The notes beneath the pieces were generated by a model that ran no database searches, was not told where the DNA came from, and saw nothing but the letters and a program-made list of their open reading frames with translations. This document shows positions 10,253-18,581 of a DNA stretch of 64,000 bases, piece by piece. The translations under genes and the position numbers were made by a program. Position 1 is the stretch's first letter. Every line of letters begins with the position of its first letter. The DNA comes from Nocardia sputorum (GTDB lineage Bacteria > Actinomycetota > Actinomycetes > Mycobacteriales > Mycobacteriaceae), in assembly GCF_027924405.1 (NCBI RefSeq), contig NZ_AP026978.1:124001-188000 (forward strand). Reading direction: 5' to 3'.

Positions 10253-11727
10253 GACCGCGCTCCGCTCTGTTCGGGATCCGCGGGCCGGGCTGGACGGCCG
10301 CCTTTGCCCTCCGGAGAGTCCGCCGAAGCCTGAGATGCCGACGGCGCGCCGTTGCCGTGTAACGAGCCGATCGCCCCGTCAGCCGCCACCGCGATGGCCA
10401 GGCTCGGCGGCGACGCGTCGCCTGCCGCTCCGGTGCTCGCCGACCGGCCCGAGTTCGCGCGGTCGGCGGTGGTTGGAACCGCCGGTGTTCGGGTGCCGTT
10501 GGCCGCCGGGCGGGTTGCGTGGTCGGTTCGTGCGCTGGTCTGGAGATCGGCCGAAGTTGCGGGGGCGGTTGTTTCGTCGTCGGTCGACGATCCGCCTGGA
10601 ATCGGGCGGGCGGACGCGCGGGCCGTAGCCGTTTGGTCGCCCGGGACGGCGCCGCTGGTTACCGAGTGGGTTGTGGACAGGCCGCCCCGCGCGCTGGTTC
10701 CGGAGTCGGCCGGTATCGCGGGGGCAGCGTCGGTGATTGCCGGGGTCTGTGTGGTGGGAATCGGCTCTGCTGCGGATGCCCCCGTCGCGGCATCGTCCGC
10801 CGGTGCCGAGGCGGAGGCCGAGTCGCCGTGTGGGAATTCGTCGCCGGCCGGGCCGTGACAGTGACCGCCTGCGGTGCCCAGCGCGTCCATGGTGTCGCCG
10901 GTGCCGACGACCACCAGACGCCCGCGCACCCGCAGGACGTCCACCTGGGTGCGGTACAGCTCCGACAGCACCGCCGAGGTCATCACCTGCTCGGGCGTCC
11001 CGATCCGGAACCTGCCGTCGACCAGGTAGAGCACCCGATCCACCAGCGGCAGAATCGGGTTGATCTCGTGCGTTACGAACAACACCGCCGTGTCGTGGGT
11101 GCGCCTGCGGCGATCGATCAGTTCGGCCACCAGTCGCTGATTCGCCAGATCCAGGCTGAGCAACGGTTCGTCGCACAGCAGCACCTTCGGATCGCCGACC
11201 AGCGCCTGCGCCACCCGCAGGCGCTGTTGCTCGCCGCCGGACATCGATTCCAGCGGCGCGTGGGCGAAGTGCTCCGCTCCGACGTCGGCGATGGCCGCGG
11301 CCACCTTGCGCTTGCGCTCGGCGCGGGAGCGCAAGCCGAGCCCCCAGCGATGCCCGTCGACACCGAGCCCGACGAGGTCGACGCCGCGCAACTGCACCCC
11401 GGCGTCGATCGTCTTCTGTTGCGGCACATAACCGATGTCGTGATTGCCCGCGCGCGCGGGAGAGCCCGCGATCCGCGCCGTGCCGGAACTCAAACCGACT
11501 TGACCGAGCAGCACCTTCAGCAGCGAGGTCTTGCCCGACCCGTTCGGGCCGAGTATCGCGACGAATTCGCCCGGCGCGACGGTGAGATCCAGCCCGTCCC
11601 ATAACGTTCGGCCCCCGAACGAGAGGCGGGCCGCCTCCAGCCGCACCGCGGCCGAGTCGTCGCCGCTGTTCGATCGCCGCCGGTCCACCCCGTCGGTGTG
11701 CTCGGTCAGCGCGGCTCCCTCGGTCAT
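10249..11727 (-). CDS. znuC: Zinc-type ABC transporter ATPase with long low-complexity C-terminal tail
   Basis: ATPase subunit of the metal importer. The ABC domain occupies about residues 25-270: Walker A GPNGSGKT at 60-67, signature MSGGEQQ at 162-168, Walker B VLLCDEP at 182-188, switch histidine 220. Typical ZnuC proteins end near residue 270-280. Here a further 200 residues or so (about 289-492) are rich in Ala, Thr, Ser, Pro and Gly with no recognisable domain. The tail begins with GGHCHG and FPHGD, possibly metal-binding His/Cys positions. Codon use stays GC-rich and the frame stays open to the overlapping permease gene, so a frameshift is not needed to explain it. Confidence 0.9.
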   Translation of the reverse strand: MTEGAALTEHTDGVDRRRSNSGDDSAAVRLEAARLSFGGRTLWDGLDLTVAPGEFVAILGPNGSGKTSLLKVLLGQVGLSSGTARIAGSPARAGNHDIGYVPQQKTIDAGVQLRGVDLVGLGVDGHRWGLGLRSRAERKRKVAAAIADVGAEHFAHAPLESMSGGEQQRLRVAQALVGDPKVLLCDEPLLSLDLANQRLVAELIDRRRRTHDTAVLFVTHEINPILPLVDRVLYLVDGRFRIGTPEQVMTSAVLSELYRTQVDVLRVRGRLVVVGTGDTMDALGTAGGHCHGPAGDEFPHGDSASASAPADDAATGASAAEPIPTTQTPAITDAAPAIPADSGTSARGGLSTTHSVTSGAVPGDQTATARASARPIPGGSSTDDETTAPATSADLQTSARTDHATRPAANGTRTPAVPTTADRANSGRSASTGAAGDASPPSLAIAVAADGAIGSLHGNGAPSASQASADSPEGKGGRPARPADPEQSGARS

Positions 11728-11731
11728 CTGC

Positions 11732-12613
11732 TCAGCCCAGCGCGGCGGCCAGCGCCTGCGCGTTCTTCGTCTGCCACTGAATGTAATCCACGCCGTCGGG
11801 CAGGGTCTCGGTCACCTCGACGATCGCGACGCCCGCGTTCTGCGCGGTGCCGCGCAGGTCCTTGGTGATCTTGTCCTCGGTCTGCACGTTGTAGATCAGC
11901 GCGCGGACCCGTTTGCCCGTGAGCAGATCCTGAGTCGCCGCGACGGCCGCGGGCGCCGGGTCGGTCTCCTGCTCGACGGCTTCCTGGAACTCGTGCGGAG
12001 TCAGGTCCTCGGCTCCGGCGGCGGCCACCAGGTAGTGCGCGAGGGGTTCGGTTTGCAGGACCGGCGTCTTCGGGTGCTCGGCGGCGAGCTTGCCAGTGAT
12101 GGCGGCGACCGCGGCGAGCCGGTTCTTGAACGTCGCGGCGCGCTCGGCGTAGGCCGCGGCCTTGTCCGGGTCCAGTTCGCCGAGCTGGGCCGCGATCCGG
12201 TCGGCGACCACGTCGACGGTGCGCACGTCGTACCAGACGTGCTCGTTGTCGTCGCTCTGGTCGACGCGCACGGAGAACGCGTCCACGGTGCGCTTGTTCG
12301 TGCCCGCCACCGCCTTCTCCGCGAACTCGTCGTAGCCGCCGCCGTTGTAGACCACGAGGTCGGCATCGCTGAGCGCGGCCGACTCGACGGCGGAGGTCTC
12401 GTGGGAGTGCGGGTCGGCGGACGGATCGGTGATCAGCGACCGGACGGCGGCGTCGGGGCCGGCGACGGCGGCGGCGATGTCGCCCCAGACGTCGGTGGAG
12501 GCGACGACGGTGGGCCGTGCGTCGTCGTTCGATCCGCCGCAGGCGGTCAGCGTCAGGGCGGAGACAACCCCCACAGCGATGCCTGCGCAGGTGATGGCAA
12601 ATCCGGTTCTCAC
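11732..12613 (-). CDS. znuA: Zinc-type ABC transporter substrate-binding lipoprotein
   Basis: Extracytoplasmic metal-binding lipoprotein, cluster A-I (ZnuA/TroA-like), 293 residues. The signal peptide ends in the lipobox LTAC followed by GGSNDD. Putative metal ligands are the His of DPSADPHSHE (near residue 68), EHVWYD (near 123), TEPLAHYL (near 190) and a C-terminal acidic residue. The long His-rich loop of E. coli ZnuA is absent. The GTG start has an AGGAG site. First gene of the operon, 35 bases downstream of a Zur-like box. Confidence 0.93.
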   Translation of the reverse strand: MRTGFAITCAGIAVGVVSALTLTACGGSNDDARPTVVASTDVWGDIAAAVAGPDAAVRSLITDPSADPHSHETSAVESAALSDADLVVYNGGGYDEFAEKAVAGTNKRTVDAFSVRVDQSDDNEHVWYDVRTVDVVADRIAAQLGELDPDKAAAYAERAATFKNRLAAVAAITGKLAAEHPKTPVLQTEPLAHYLVAAAGAEDLTPHEFQEAVEQETDPAPAAVAATQDLLTGKRVRALIYNVQTEDKITKDLRGTAQNAGVAIVEVTETLPDGVDYIQWQTKNAQALAAALG

Positions 12614-12647
12614 GTGGGGGTACTCCTGGCAGTGCTCTAGATCATAA

Positions 12648-12662
12648 TGGAAATCGTTCCCG
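12648..12662. promoter_or_regulatory. Putative Zur box upstream of znuA
   Basis: TGGAAATCGTTCCCG contains a near-symmetrical core, GGAA-ATCG-TTCC. Read on the minus strand it gives GGGAACGATTTCCA, close to the actinobacterial Zur consensus TGAAAACGATTTTCA as I remember it. It lies in the only promoter region of the zinc transporter operon, so zinc-responsive repression by Zur is the likely control. Confidence 0.55.
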
Positions 12663-12725
12663 TTTAACTCTAGCAGGGGACGGTTAGCCGCGAGCCGAGA
12701 AGCCCCTCGAAAGAACGGAATGCGA

Positions 12726-12759
12726 AGGGCCCGGGAACGATTCCTCGTTCGCGGGCCCT
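12726..12759 (-). terminator. Strong hairpin terminator after the TPP-GH15 fusion gene
   Basis: AGGGCCCGGGAACGA (12726-12740) pairs with 12745-12759 with one mismatch in 15 pairs and a 4-base loop. It lies just downstream of the fusion gene stop and upstream of the znuA promoter, separating the two minus-strand units. Confidence 0.65.
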
Positions 12760-12776
12760 CGGCCGGCTGCGCGCTG

Positions 12777-15350
12777 TCAGACCAGCGCGGCCTCCACCGG
12801 TTGTCCCAGCAACTGCGCGCAGCGCAACAGGCCGAGATGGCTGTAGGCCTGCGGGTGGTTGCCCAGCGAGCGCTCGGCCACCGGGTCGTACTCCTCGCTG
12901 AGCAGCCCGGTCGGACCGGCCACGTCGACCAGCTGCGCGAACAGCGCCTCGGCGTCGGAGCGCTTCCCGATCAGCAGGTACGCCTCGACCAGCCAGGCGG
13001 CGCACAGGTGGAATCCGCCTTCGCCGCCGGGCAGGCCGTCGTCGTGGTGGTAGCGGTACACCGTCGACCCGCTGCGCAGCTCGGCCTCGGTCGCCACGAC
13101 GGTCGCCGCGAAGCGCGGGTCGGACGGGTCGATCAGACCGCTCAACCCGATGTGCAGCGTCGCCGCGTCCAGGTCCGTGCCGTCGTAGGCCGCGGTGTAG
13201 GACTGGACCTCGTCGTTCCAGCCCTTCGCCTTCACCTCGTCGGCGATGGTGTCGCGCAGCACCGACCAGGCCGGATCGACCTCGCGGTCGAACTTCTGCG
13301 CCAGGGTCAGCGCCCGGTCGACGGTCAGCCAGCCCATCACCTTCGAGTACACGTGGTGGCGCGGGTTGCCGCGGATCTCCCAGATGCCGTGGTCGGGCTC
13401 CTGCCAGCGCCGCTGCACGGCCGCGACCATGGCGCAGACCAGCTCCCAGTCGGCGTCGGGCAGCACGTCCGCCGGATCGGTGACGCCACGCAGCTCCCTG
13501 GCGTGCGCCAGGGTGGCGATCAGGTCGACGATCGGGCCGAAGACGTCCAGCTGTACCTGCATGTTGGCCGCGTTGCCGACGCGCACCGGGCGCGAGCCCG
13601 CGTAGCCGGGCAGCTGATCGATCGAGGCCTCCGGCGGCAGCGTCTCGCCGTACAGCGTGTACAGCGGGTGCAGGCGCTCGGGGCCGGGCAACGTCTCCAG
13701 CACCCGGTGCACCCAGCCGAGGTAGTTCTCGGCCTCGGCGAGCGAGCCGAGCGAGACCAGCGCCTGCGCGGTCAGCGCCGCGTCGCGCAGCCAGCAGTAG
13801 CGGTAGTCCCAGTTGCGCACACCGCCGATATCCTCGGGCAGCGAGGTGGTCGCGGCCGCGAGAATCGAACCGGACGGCGCGTGCACCAGGCCGCGCAGGG
13901 TGAGCGCGGAGCGCTTCATCAGGTCGGGCTTGAGCGGCGGCAGCGTGAGCGTCGCGGCCCACTCCGACCAGTACCGCTCCGCGGCCCGCCGCCGCTCCGT
14001 CTCACTGGTCGTAGCTGGATCGAGATCAGCGGTGCCACAGCGTAGTTCGAGCACGACGGGGCCCTTGGACGGGTCCACCACGGCCCGGGCCGATTCGTGC
14101 GTTCCGTCCGAGACGATCTCCCAGTGCACGCCGGGGGAGCGCAGCACGATCGGGTCGTTGGTGCCGTACACGCGCAGCCCGCCCTCCTGCGCTTCGAGGT
14201 TCACCGGCACCTGGCCGAACTCCGGCCGGGGGGCGAAGGTGATCACGGCCTTCGCGTCGCCGGTGATCACCCGGGTGAGGTCGGTGCGGGTGGGCGCCAC
14301 GTCGTGCGGCAGGTAGTCGGTGACCTGCAACTTGGCCCAGCGCGTTTCGACGGTCATCGTGCCGTCGACGTAGCGCTGCGACAGCGGCAGGCCCGGCCGT
14401 TCGGGCTCGATGGTGAAGTGACCGCCCTGCGGGCCGCCGAGCAGGTGCGCGAACACCGCGGCGGAGTCCGGTTCGGGGTGGCAGAACCAGGTCACCGTGG
14501 CGTCCGGGGTGAGCAGCGCGACCGAGCGCGGGCTGGCCAGCATGGTCAGCCGCTCGATGCGCGGCGCGCTCGCGCCTGCCAGCCAGGTCCTGCGCTCCTC
14601 CAGCAAGTAGGCCAGCGCGCAGGCCACGGCCTCGGTGCTGTCCACCCGGAACTTGGCCAGGCTCTCGCCGTCGCCGACCTTGATGCCGACGTCGGGCCCC
14701 GACAGCACCCGGAACGCCTTCTCGTCGGTGACGTCGTCACCGAAGAACACCGCGGCCGACGCCCCCGCCTGATGCCGGACGGTGTCCAGAGCCGTGCCCT
14801 TGTCGGTCTGCACCACGGCCAGTTCGATGACCGCCTTGCCCTCGGTGACCTGCACGCCGAACCAGCAGGCCGGGCCCAGCCGGACCTGCGACAGCGCGCG
14901 ATGACCGATCTCCGGGCTGGCGTTGCGCACGTGCAGCGCGACACTGGCCGGCTTGATCTCGACGGTGACGCCCGGATTGTCCGAGGCGATCTGGTTCAGG
15001 GCGGTCTGCACCTCTTGGAGCAGATGCTTGGCGTCGTTGTCGATCGCGTGCACGAAGCCCACGTCGAATTCCGAGCCGTGGCTGCCGATCAGTTGCACCT
15101 CGACCGGCAGGCGCGACAGCGCCGCGAGATCTCGCAGCGCGCGGCCGGAGATCACGGCGGCGGTGGTCCCGGTCAGGCCGGCGAGGGCTCGTAACGCGCT
15201 CACCGATTCCCGATGGGGGAAGGCTTTGGCCGGGTCGGACACGATGGGCGCGAGTGTCCCGTCGTAGTCCGATGCGACCAGCAGCCGTGGCACGCGCGCG
15301 ACCGTCGACAGTGCACGGCGAAGTTCCAGTGGCAGATCCTGTGCGCTCAC
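12777..15350 (-). CDS. Trehalose-6-phosphate phosphatase fused to a GH15 family glycosidase
   Basis: An 857-residue two-domain protein. Residues about 1-250 form an OtsB-type HAD phosphatase: SDYDGTLAPIVSDP near residue 27, ISGR near 68, and GDDVTDEKAF near 198. This domain should convert trehalose 6-phosphate to trehalose. Residues about 260-857 form a GH15 domain like actinobacterial trehalases and glucoamylases, with RNWDYRYCWLRDA, the putative catalytic acid in GIWEIRG, and the catalytic base in LLSEEYDP. A GH15 trehalase would hydrolyse the phosphatase product, so one polypeptide could take trehalose phosphate to glucose. Alternatively the GH15 part acts on another alpha-glucan. The gene stands alone between a terminator and the kstR region. 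Confidence 0.9.
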   Translation of the reverse strand: MSAQDLPLELRRALSTVARVPRLLVASDYDGTLAPIVSDPAKAFPHRESVSALRALAGLTGTTAAVISGRALRDLAALSRLPVEVQLIGSHGSEFDVGFVHAIDNDAKHLLQEVQTALNQIASDNPGVTVEIKPASVALHVRNASPEIGHRALSQVRLGPACWFGVQVTEGKAVIELAVVQTDKGTALDTVRHQAGASAAVFFGDDVTDEKAFRVLSGPDVGIKVGDGESLAKFRVDSTEAVACALAYLLEERRTWLAGASAPRIERLTMLASPRSVALLTPDATVTWFCHPEPDSAAVFAHLLGGPQGGHFTIEPERPGLPLSQRYVDGTMTVETRWAKLQVTDYLPHDVAPTRTDLTRVITGDAKAVITFAPRPEFGQVPVNLEAQEGGLRVYGTNDPIVLRSPGVHWEIVSDGTHESARAVVDPSKGPVVLELRCGTADLDPATTSETERRRAAERYWSEWAATLTLPPLKPDLMKRSALTLRGLVHAPSGSILAAATTSLPEDIGGVRNWDYRYCWLRDAALTAQALVSLGSLAEAENYLGWVHRVLETLPGPERLHPLYTLYGETLPPEASIDQLPGYAGSRPVRVGNAANMQVQLDVFGPIVDLIATLAHARELRGVTDPADVLPDADWELVCAMVAAVQRRWQEPDHGIWEIRGNPRHHVYSKVMGWLTVDRALTLAQKFDREVDPAWSVLRDTIADEVKAKGWNDEVQSYTAAYDGTDLDAATLHIGLSGLIDPSDPRFAATVVATEAELRSGSTVYRYHHDDGLPGGEGGFHLCAAWLVEAYLLIGKRSDAEALFAQLVDVAGPTGLLSEEYDPVAERSLGNHPQAYSHLGLLRCAQLLGQPVEAALV

Positions 15351-15540
15351 GCATCCAACCTAGTGATCGGAGGAGTTTTTTCAGGGGCGGGCAAAACAAT
15401 ACTGGGTTGAATTTGCCGCACAGCAACACACCGGTCCGCGTGCGCACCATAACGCACGAGCTGAACCGGTGTCCGGTAGATCTGCCCAGCTGACGCCAAC
15501 GGGATCCGGGTAGGTGAGCTTCGTCGCAGCACGGGAGCCC

Positions 15541-15571
15541 TTCGGGCCCGGCGCGGTGACCGGGCGCCGAA
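15541..15571 (-). terminator. Hairpin downstream of kstR
   Basis: TTCGGGCCCGG (15541-15551) can pair with CCGGGCGCCGAA (15560-15571) through 11 pairs with one bulged base and an 8-base loop. It follows the kstR stop codon on the minus strand and is a plausible terminator. Confidence 0.45.
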
Positions 15572-15606
15572 ATCGCTCGATGTGCGCTGAGAGATCCGCC
15601 TGAAGC

Positions 15607-16257
15607 TTACTGGTTGCGCTCGCCCAGCAGCAGGTCGACGGTCAGTTCCAGGCGCTCGGTGACGTCGGTGGCCGAGGCGCGCCGGGTGAGCCAGGCGACC
15701 AGATTCGACAGCCACACGTCGCTGATCACCCGGGCGATGGCGAGCTGGCGCTCGGTGGGCTCGCCGTCGTTCATGGCGCGGGCGAACACGCGGTCCATGA
15801 CCTTGCCGACGCGGTCCACCTCGGCGGCGGCCGAGGCGTCGGCGAACATGAACGCCCTGGTCATGGCCTCGGTGAGGAGCGGGTCGCGCTGCATCATCCG
15901 GGTGATCTGGGTGAGCAGCAGATGCATGCGCTCCTGGGGAGACTGTCCGGCAAGCGGCTTGCGTTTGCCCTCGATCTGCTCGAACTCGCGCGACAGCGCC
16001 GAGACCAGCAGGTGCACCTTCGACGGGAAGTAGCGGTACAGCGTGCCGACGGCGACGTCGGCGCGTTCGGCCACCGCGCGCATCTGGACCGCGTCGTAGC
16101 CGCCCTTGGACGCGAGCGCCAAGGTCGCGTCCAGGATCCGCTTGCGCCGTTCGCGCTGCGCCGCCGAGCTCAGCTCGTCCTCGCTGAGCGTGGTGACCGT
16201 GGCCGCGGGCCGGGCCGCGCTCGGGTCGGCTGGCTGCGATCGGGACGGACTGGCCAT
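15607..16257 (-). CDS. kstR: TetR-family cholesterol catabolism repressor KstR
   Basis: Represses a large steroid-degradation regulon; in mycobacteria the inducers are CoA thioesters of cholesterol metabolites. The 216-residue protein matches M. tuberculosis KstR over most of its length as I remember it: AQRERRKRILDATLALASKGGY, MRAVAERADVAVGTLYRYFPSK (the HTH), MQRDPLLTEAMTRAFMFADASAA, and ARVISDVWLSNLVAWLTRRASATDV. It is divergent from fadE34, as in M. tuberculosis, with a perfect KstR operator between them, so it probably represses itself. Confidence 0.96.
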   Translation of the reverse strand: MASPSRSQPADPSAARPAATVTTLSEDELSSAAQRERRKRILDATLALASKGGYDAVQMRAVAERADVAVGTLYRYFPSKVHLLVSALSREFEQIEGKRKPLAGQSPQERMHLLLTQITRMMQRDPLLTEAMTRAFMFADASAAAEVDRVGKVMDRVFARAMNDGEPTERQLAIARVISDVWLSNLVAWLTRRASATDVTERLELTVDLLLGERNQ

Positions 16258-16353
16258 TGATGAAAGTCCTTTCCGGAAACGTCGTTTCGTCGGCTGCGTG
16301 CGCGGTGTGGCCGCGGCGGCGATGGTCTCTTGACTTCCGCCCGGCTAGGATAT

Positions 16354-16367
16354 TAGAACATGTTCTA
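16354..16367. promoter_or_regulatory. KstR operator between kstR and fadE34
   Basis: TAGAACATGTTCTA is a perfect palindrome and an exact match to the KstR pattern TNNAACNNGTTNNA. A TTGACT -35-like hexamer for the plus strand lies at 16330-16335, which puts the -10 region over the operator. Binding here should repress the fadE34 side-chain operon and probably kstR itself. Confidence 0.9.
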
Positions 16368-16402
16368 GGTGTGGGAGTCACGCCGGAAAGGCGGTATGGA
16401 GT

Positions 16403-18556
16403 GTGACCATCGCCACCACTGACGAGCATAAAGCCGTCCAGGAGTCGATGCGCGGATGGGCGGCGTCGGTCCGTCCAATTGCAACAATGCGGACCGGTGC
16501 GGCCGACTTCTGGCGCGCCTATTGGCCCGCGCTGGCCGAGATCGGGATCTTCCGGGTCGCGGTGGCCGAGGACGCGGGCGGTGCGGGCGGGTCGGTCGCC
16601 GATCTGGCCGTGCTGGTGGAGCAGGCGGCGCACGACCTGGTCGGCGGCCCGGTGCTCGCAACGGCTTTGGCCAATCTGATCACCGGCGGGCGGCTCGACG
16701 AGGACCTGCCGTGCGGTGTCGCGCTCGACTTCGTCGTCGGCTCGACGGTGAGCGTACCCGCCGCAAGCGATGGTGTGTTGCTCACGGGTACCTGGGATTC
16801 CGTGCTCGGCGCCGCGCCCGGGACCGCCGTGCTGCTGCCGATCGACCATCCCCAGGGGCAGCGCTGGTGCCTGGTGCCGCCCGACGCCGCAGGCTTGCGG
16901 GTGGAGGCGCTCGCGCCGCTGGACCCGAGCACGCCGCTGGCGCGGGTGCACTGCGCCGACCTGCGCGTGCCCACCGAACGCGTGTTCGTCGCGCCGCACG
17001 CCGCCGAGGATCTGCTCGTCGCGCTGGTCGCCGCCGAACTGTCCGGCCTCGCGGGCTGGTGCCTGGAGACCGCGGTCGAGTACGCCAAGGTGCGCGAGCA
17101 GTTCGGCCGCAAGATCGGTTCGTTCCAGGCGGTCAAGCACATCTGCGCCTGGATGCTGTGCCGCACCGAACTCATCCGCGCCGTGGCGGCCGACACCGCG
17201 GCCGCCGTGGACGACGGCGGCGCCGAGCTGCCGATCGCCGCCGCCATCGCGGCCGCGATCGCTCTGGACGCCGCGGTCGAGACCGCCAAGGACTGCATCC
17301 AGGTACTCGGCGGCATCGGCTTCACCTGGGAACACGACGCGCACCTGTATCTGCGCCGGGCGACGGCACTGCGCCAACTGCTCGGCGGTTCGGCGCGCTG
17401 GCGGGCCCGGGTCACCGAGCTGACCCGCCGGGGCCTGCGGCGCACCACCGGCGCCGACCGGGTCTTCGCCGAAGAAGGCGTGGCCGCCGTGGACGGCGAC
17501 CGCGCGCACGAACTGGCGGCCGACGTCGCGCGGATCGCGGCGCTGCCCGCCGAGCGGCAGCGCGACGCGCTGGTCGAGGCCGGCCTGGTCATGCCGCATT
17601 GGCCGCGGCCGTACGGGCGCGCCGCCGACCCGATGACCGGCCTGGTGATCTCCGAGGAACTGCGCCGCGCCGGGCTCACCGCGCCCGACCTGGCGATCGG
17701 CGGCTGGGCGATCCCGACGTTGTTGCAGCACGGGACGCCGGAGCAGATCGAGCGCTTCGCCTGGCCCACTTTGCGCGGCGAGGTGGTCTGGTGCCAGCTG
17801 TTCAGCGAGCCGGAAGCGGGCTCCGACCTGGCGGCGTTGCGCACCACCGCGAAGAAAGTGGACGGCGGCTGGGTGCTGCGCGGTCAGAAGGTGTGGACTT
17901 CGCTGGGCGACAAAGCGAATTGGGCGATCTGCCTGGCGCGCACCGACCCGGACGCGGCCAAGCACCGGGGCATCACGTACTTCTTGGTCGACATGCACAG
18001 CGCCGGGCTCGAAGTGCGCCCGCTGGTGCAGATCACCGGGGAGGCGCGTTTCAGCGAGGTCTTCCTCGACGACGTGTTCGTGCCGGACGACTGCGTGGTC
18101 GGCGCGCTGAACAACGGATGGAAGATCGCCCGCTCCACCCTCTCCACGGAGCGGGTGGCCATGGGCGGCAACGGCATCGGGCCCGTGCTCGAAGAGCTGA
18201 TCGCGAAATCGCCAGCCACCGGTCCCGGCGCGGAGCTGGTGAACGATCGCCTGGGCGGCTTCGTCGCTGAGGCGATCGCGGGCCTGCTGCTCGAGCAGCG
18301 GGCCGCGGTGAAGATGCTGGCGGGCGGGGACCCCGGCGCGCAGAGCAGCGTGCGCAAGCTGGTCGGCGTGCGCCACCGCCAAGCGGTCGCCGAATTCGCC
18401 GCGGAGGCGGCGGGCCCGCTGGGCGCGCAGGACTCCGAGGTCACCAAGGAGTTCCTGCTCACGCGCTGTCTGTCGATCGCGGGCGGGACCGAGCAGATCC
18501 TGCTCACCGTGGCCGGTGAGCGGATTCTGGGGCTGCCCCGTGACGCGGACAGCTAG
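16403..18556 (+). CDS. fadE34: Double-domain acyl-CoA dehydrogenase FadE34 (ChsE3-like)
   Basis: Steroid side-chain acyl-CoA dehydrogenase. In M. tuberculosis FadE34 is a double-length enzyme beside kstR, assigned to the C24 (five-carbon side-chain) CoA ester. The 717-residue product contains two ACAD modules. The first (about 1-345) has AKVREQFGRKIGSFQAVKH and LGGIGFTWEHDAHLYLRRA. The second (about 355-717) has SEPEAGSDLAALRTTAK, GQKVWTSLGDKANWAI, and a C-terminal AGGTEQILLTVAGERILGLPR. The GTG start at 16403 follows the KstR operator closely. It leads the operon that continues with fadE28. Confidence 0.93.
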   Translation: MTIATTDEHKAVQESMRGWAASVRPIATMRTGAADFWRAYWPALAEIGIFRVAVAEDAGGAGGSVADLAVLVEQAAHDLVGGPVLATALANLITGGRLDEDLPCGVALDFVVGSTVSVPAASDGVLLTGTWDSVLGAAPGTAVLLPIDHPQGQRWCLVPPDAAGLRVEALAPLDPSTPLARVHCADLRVPTERVFVAPHAAEDLLVALVAAELSGLAGWCLETAVEYAKVREQFGRKIGSFQAVKHICAWMLCRTELIRAVAADTAAAVDDGGAELPIAAAIAAAIALDAAVETAKDCIQVLGGIGFTWEHDAHLYLRRATALRQLLGGSARWRARVTELTRRGLRRTTGADRVFAEEGVAAVDGDRAHELAADVARIAALPAERQRDALVEAGLVMPHWPRPYGRAADPMTGLVISEELRRAGLTAPDLAIGGWAIPTLLQHGTPEQIERFAWPTLRGEVVWCQLFSEPEAGSDLAALRTTAKKVDGGWVLRGQKVWTSLGDKANWAICLARTDPDAAKHRGITYFLVDMHSAGLEVRPLVQITGEARFSEVFLDDVFVPDDCVVGALNNGWKIARSTLSTERVAMGGNGIGPVLEELIAKSPATGPGAELVNDRLGGFVAEAIAGLLLEQRAAVKMLAGGDPGAQSSVRKLVGVRHRQAVAEFAAEAAGPLGAQDSEVTKEFLLTRCLSIAGGTEQILLTVAGERILGLPRDADS

Positions 18557-18581
18557 CCCTACAGTCGATCGGGAGACAAGC

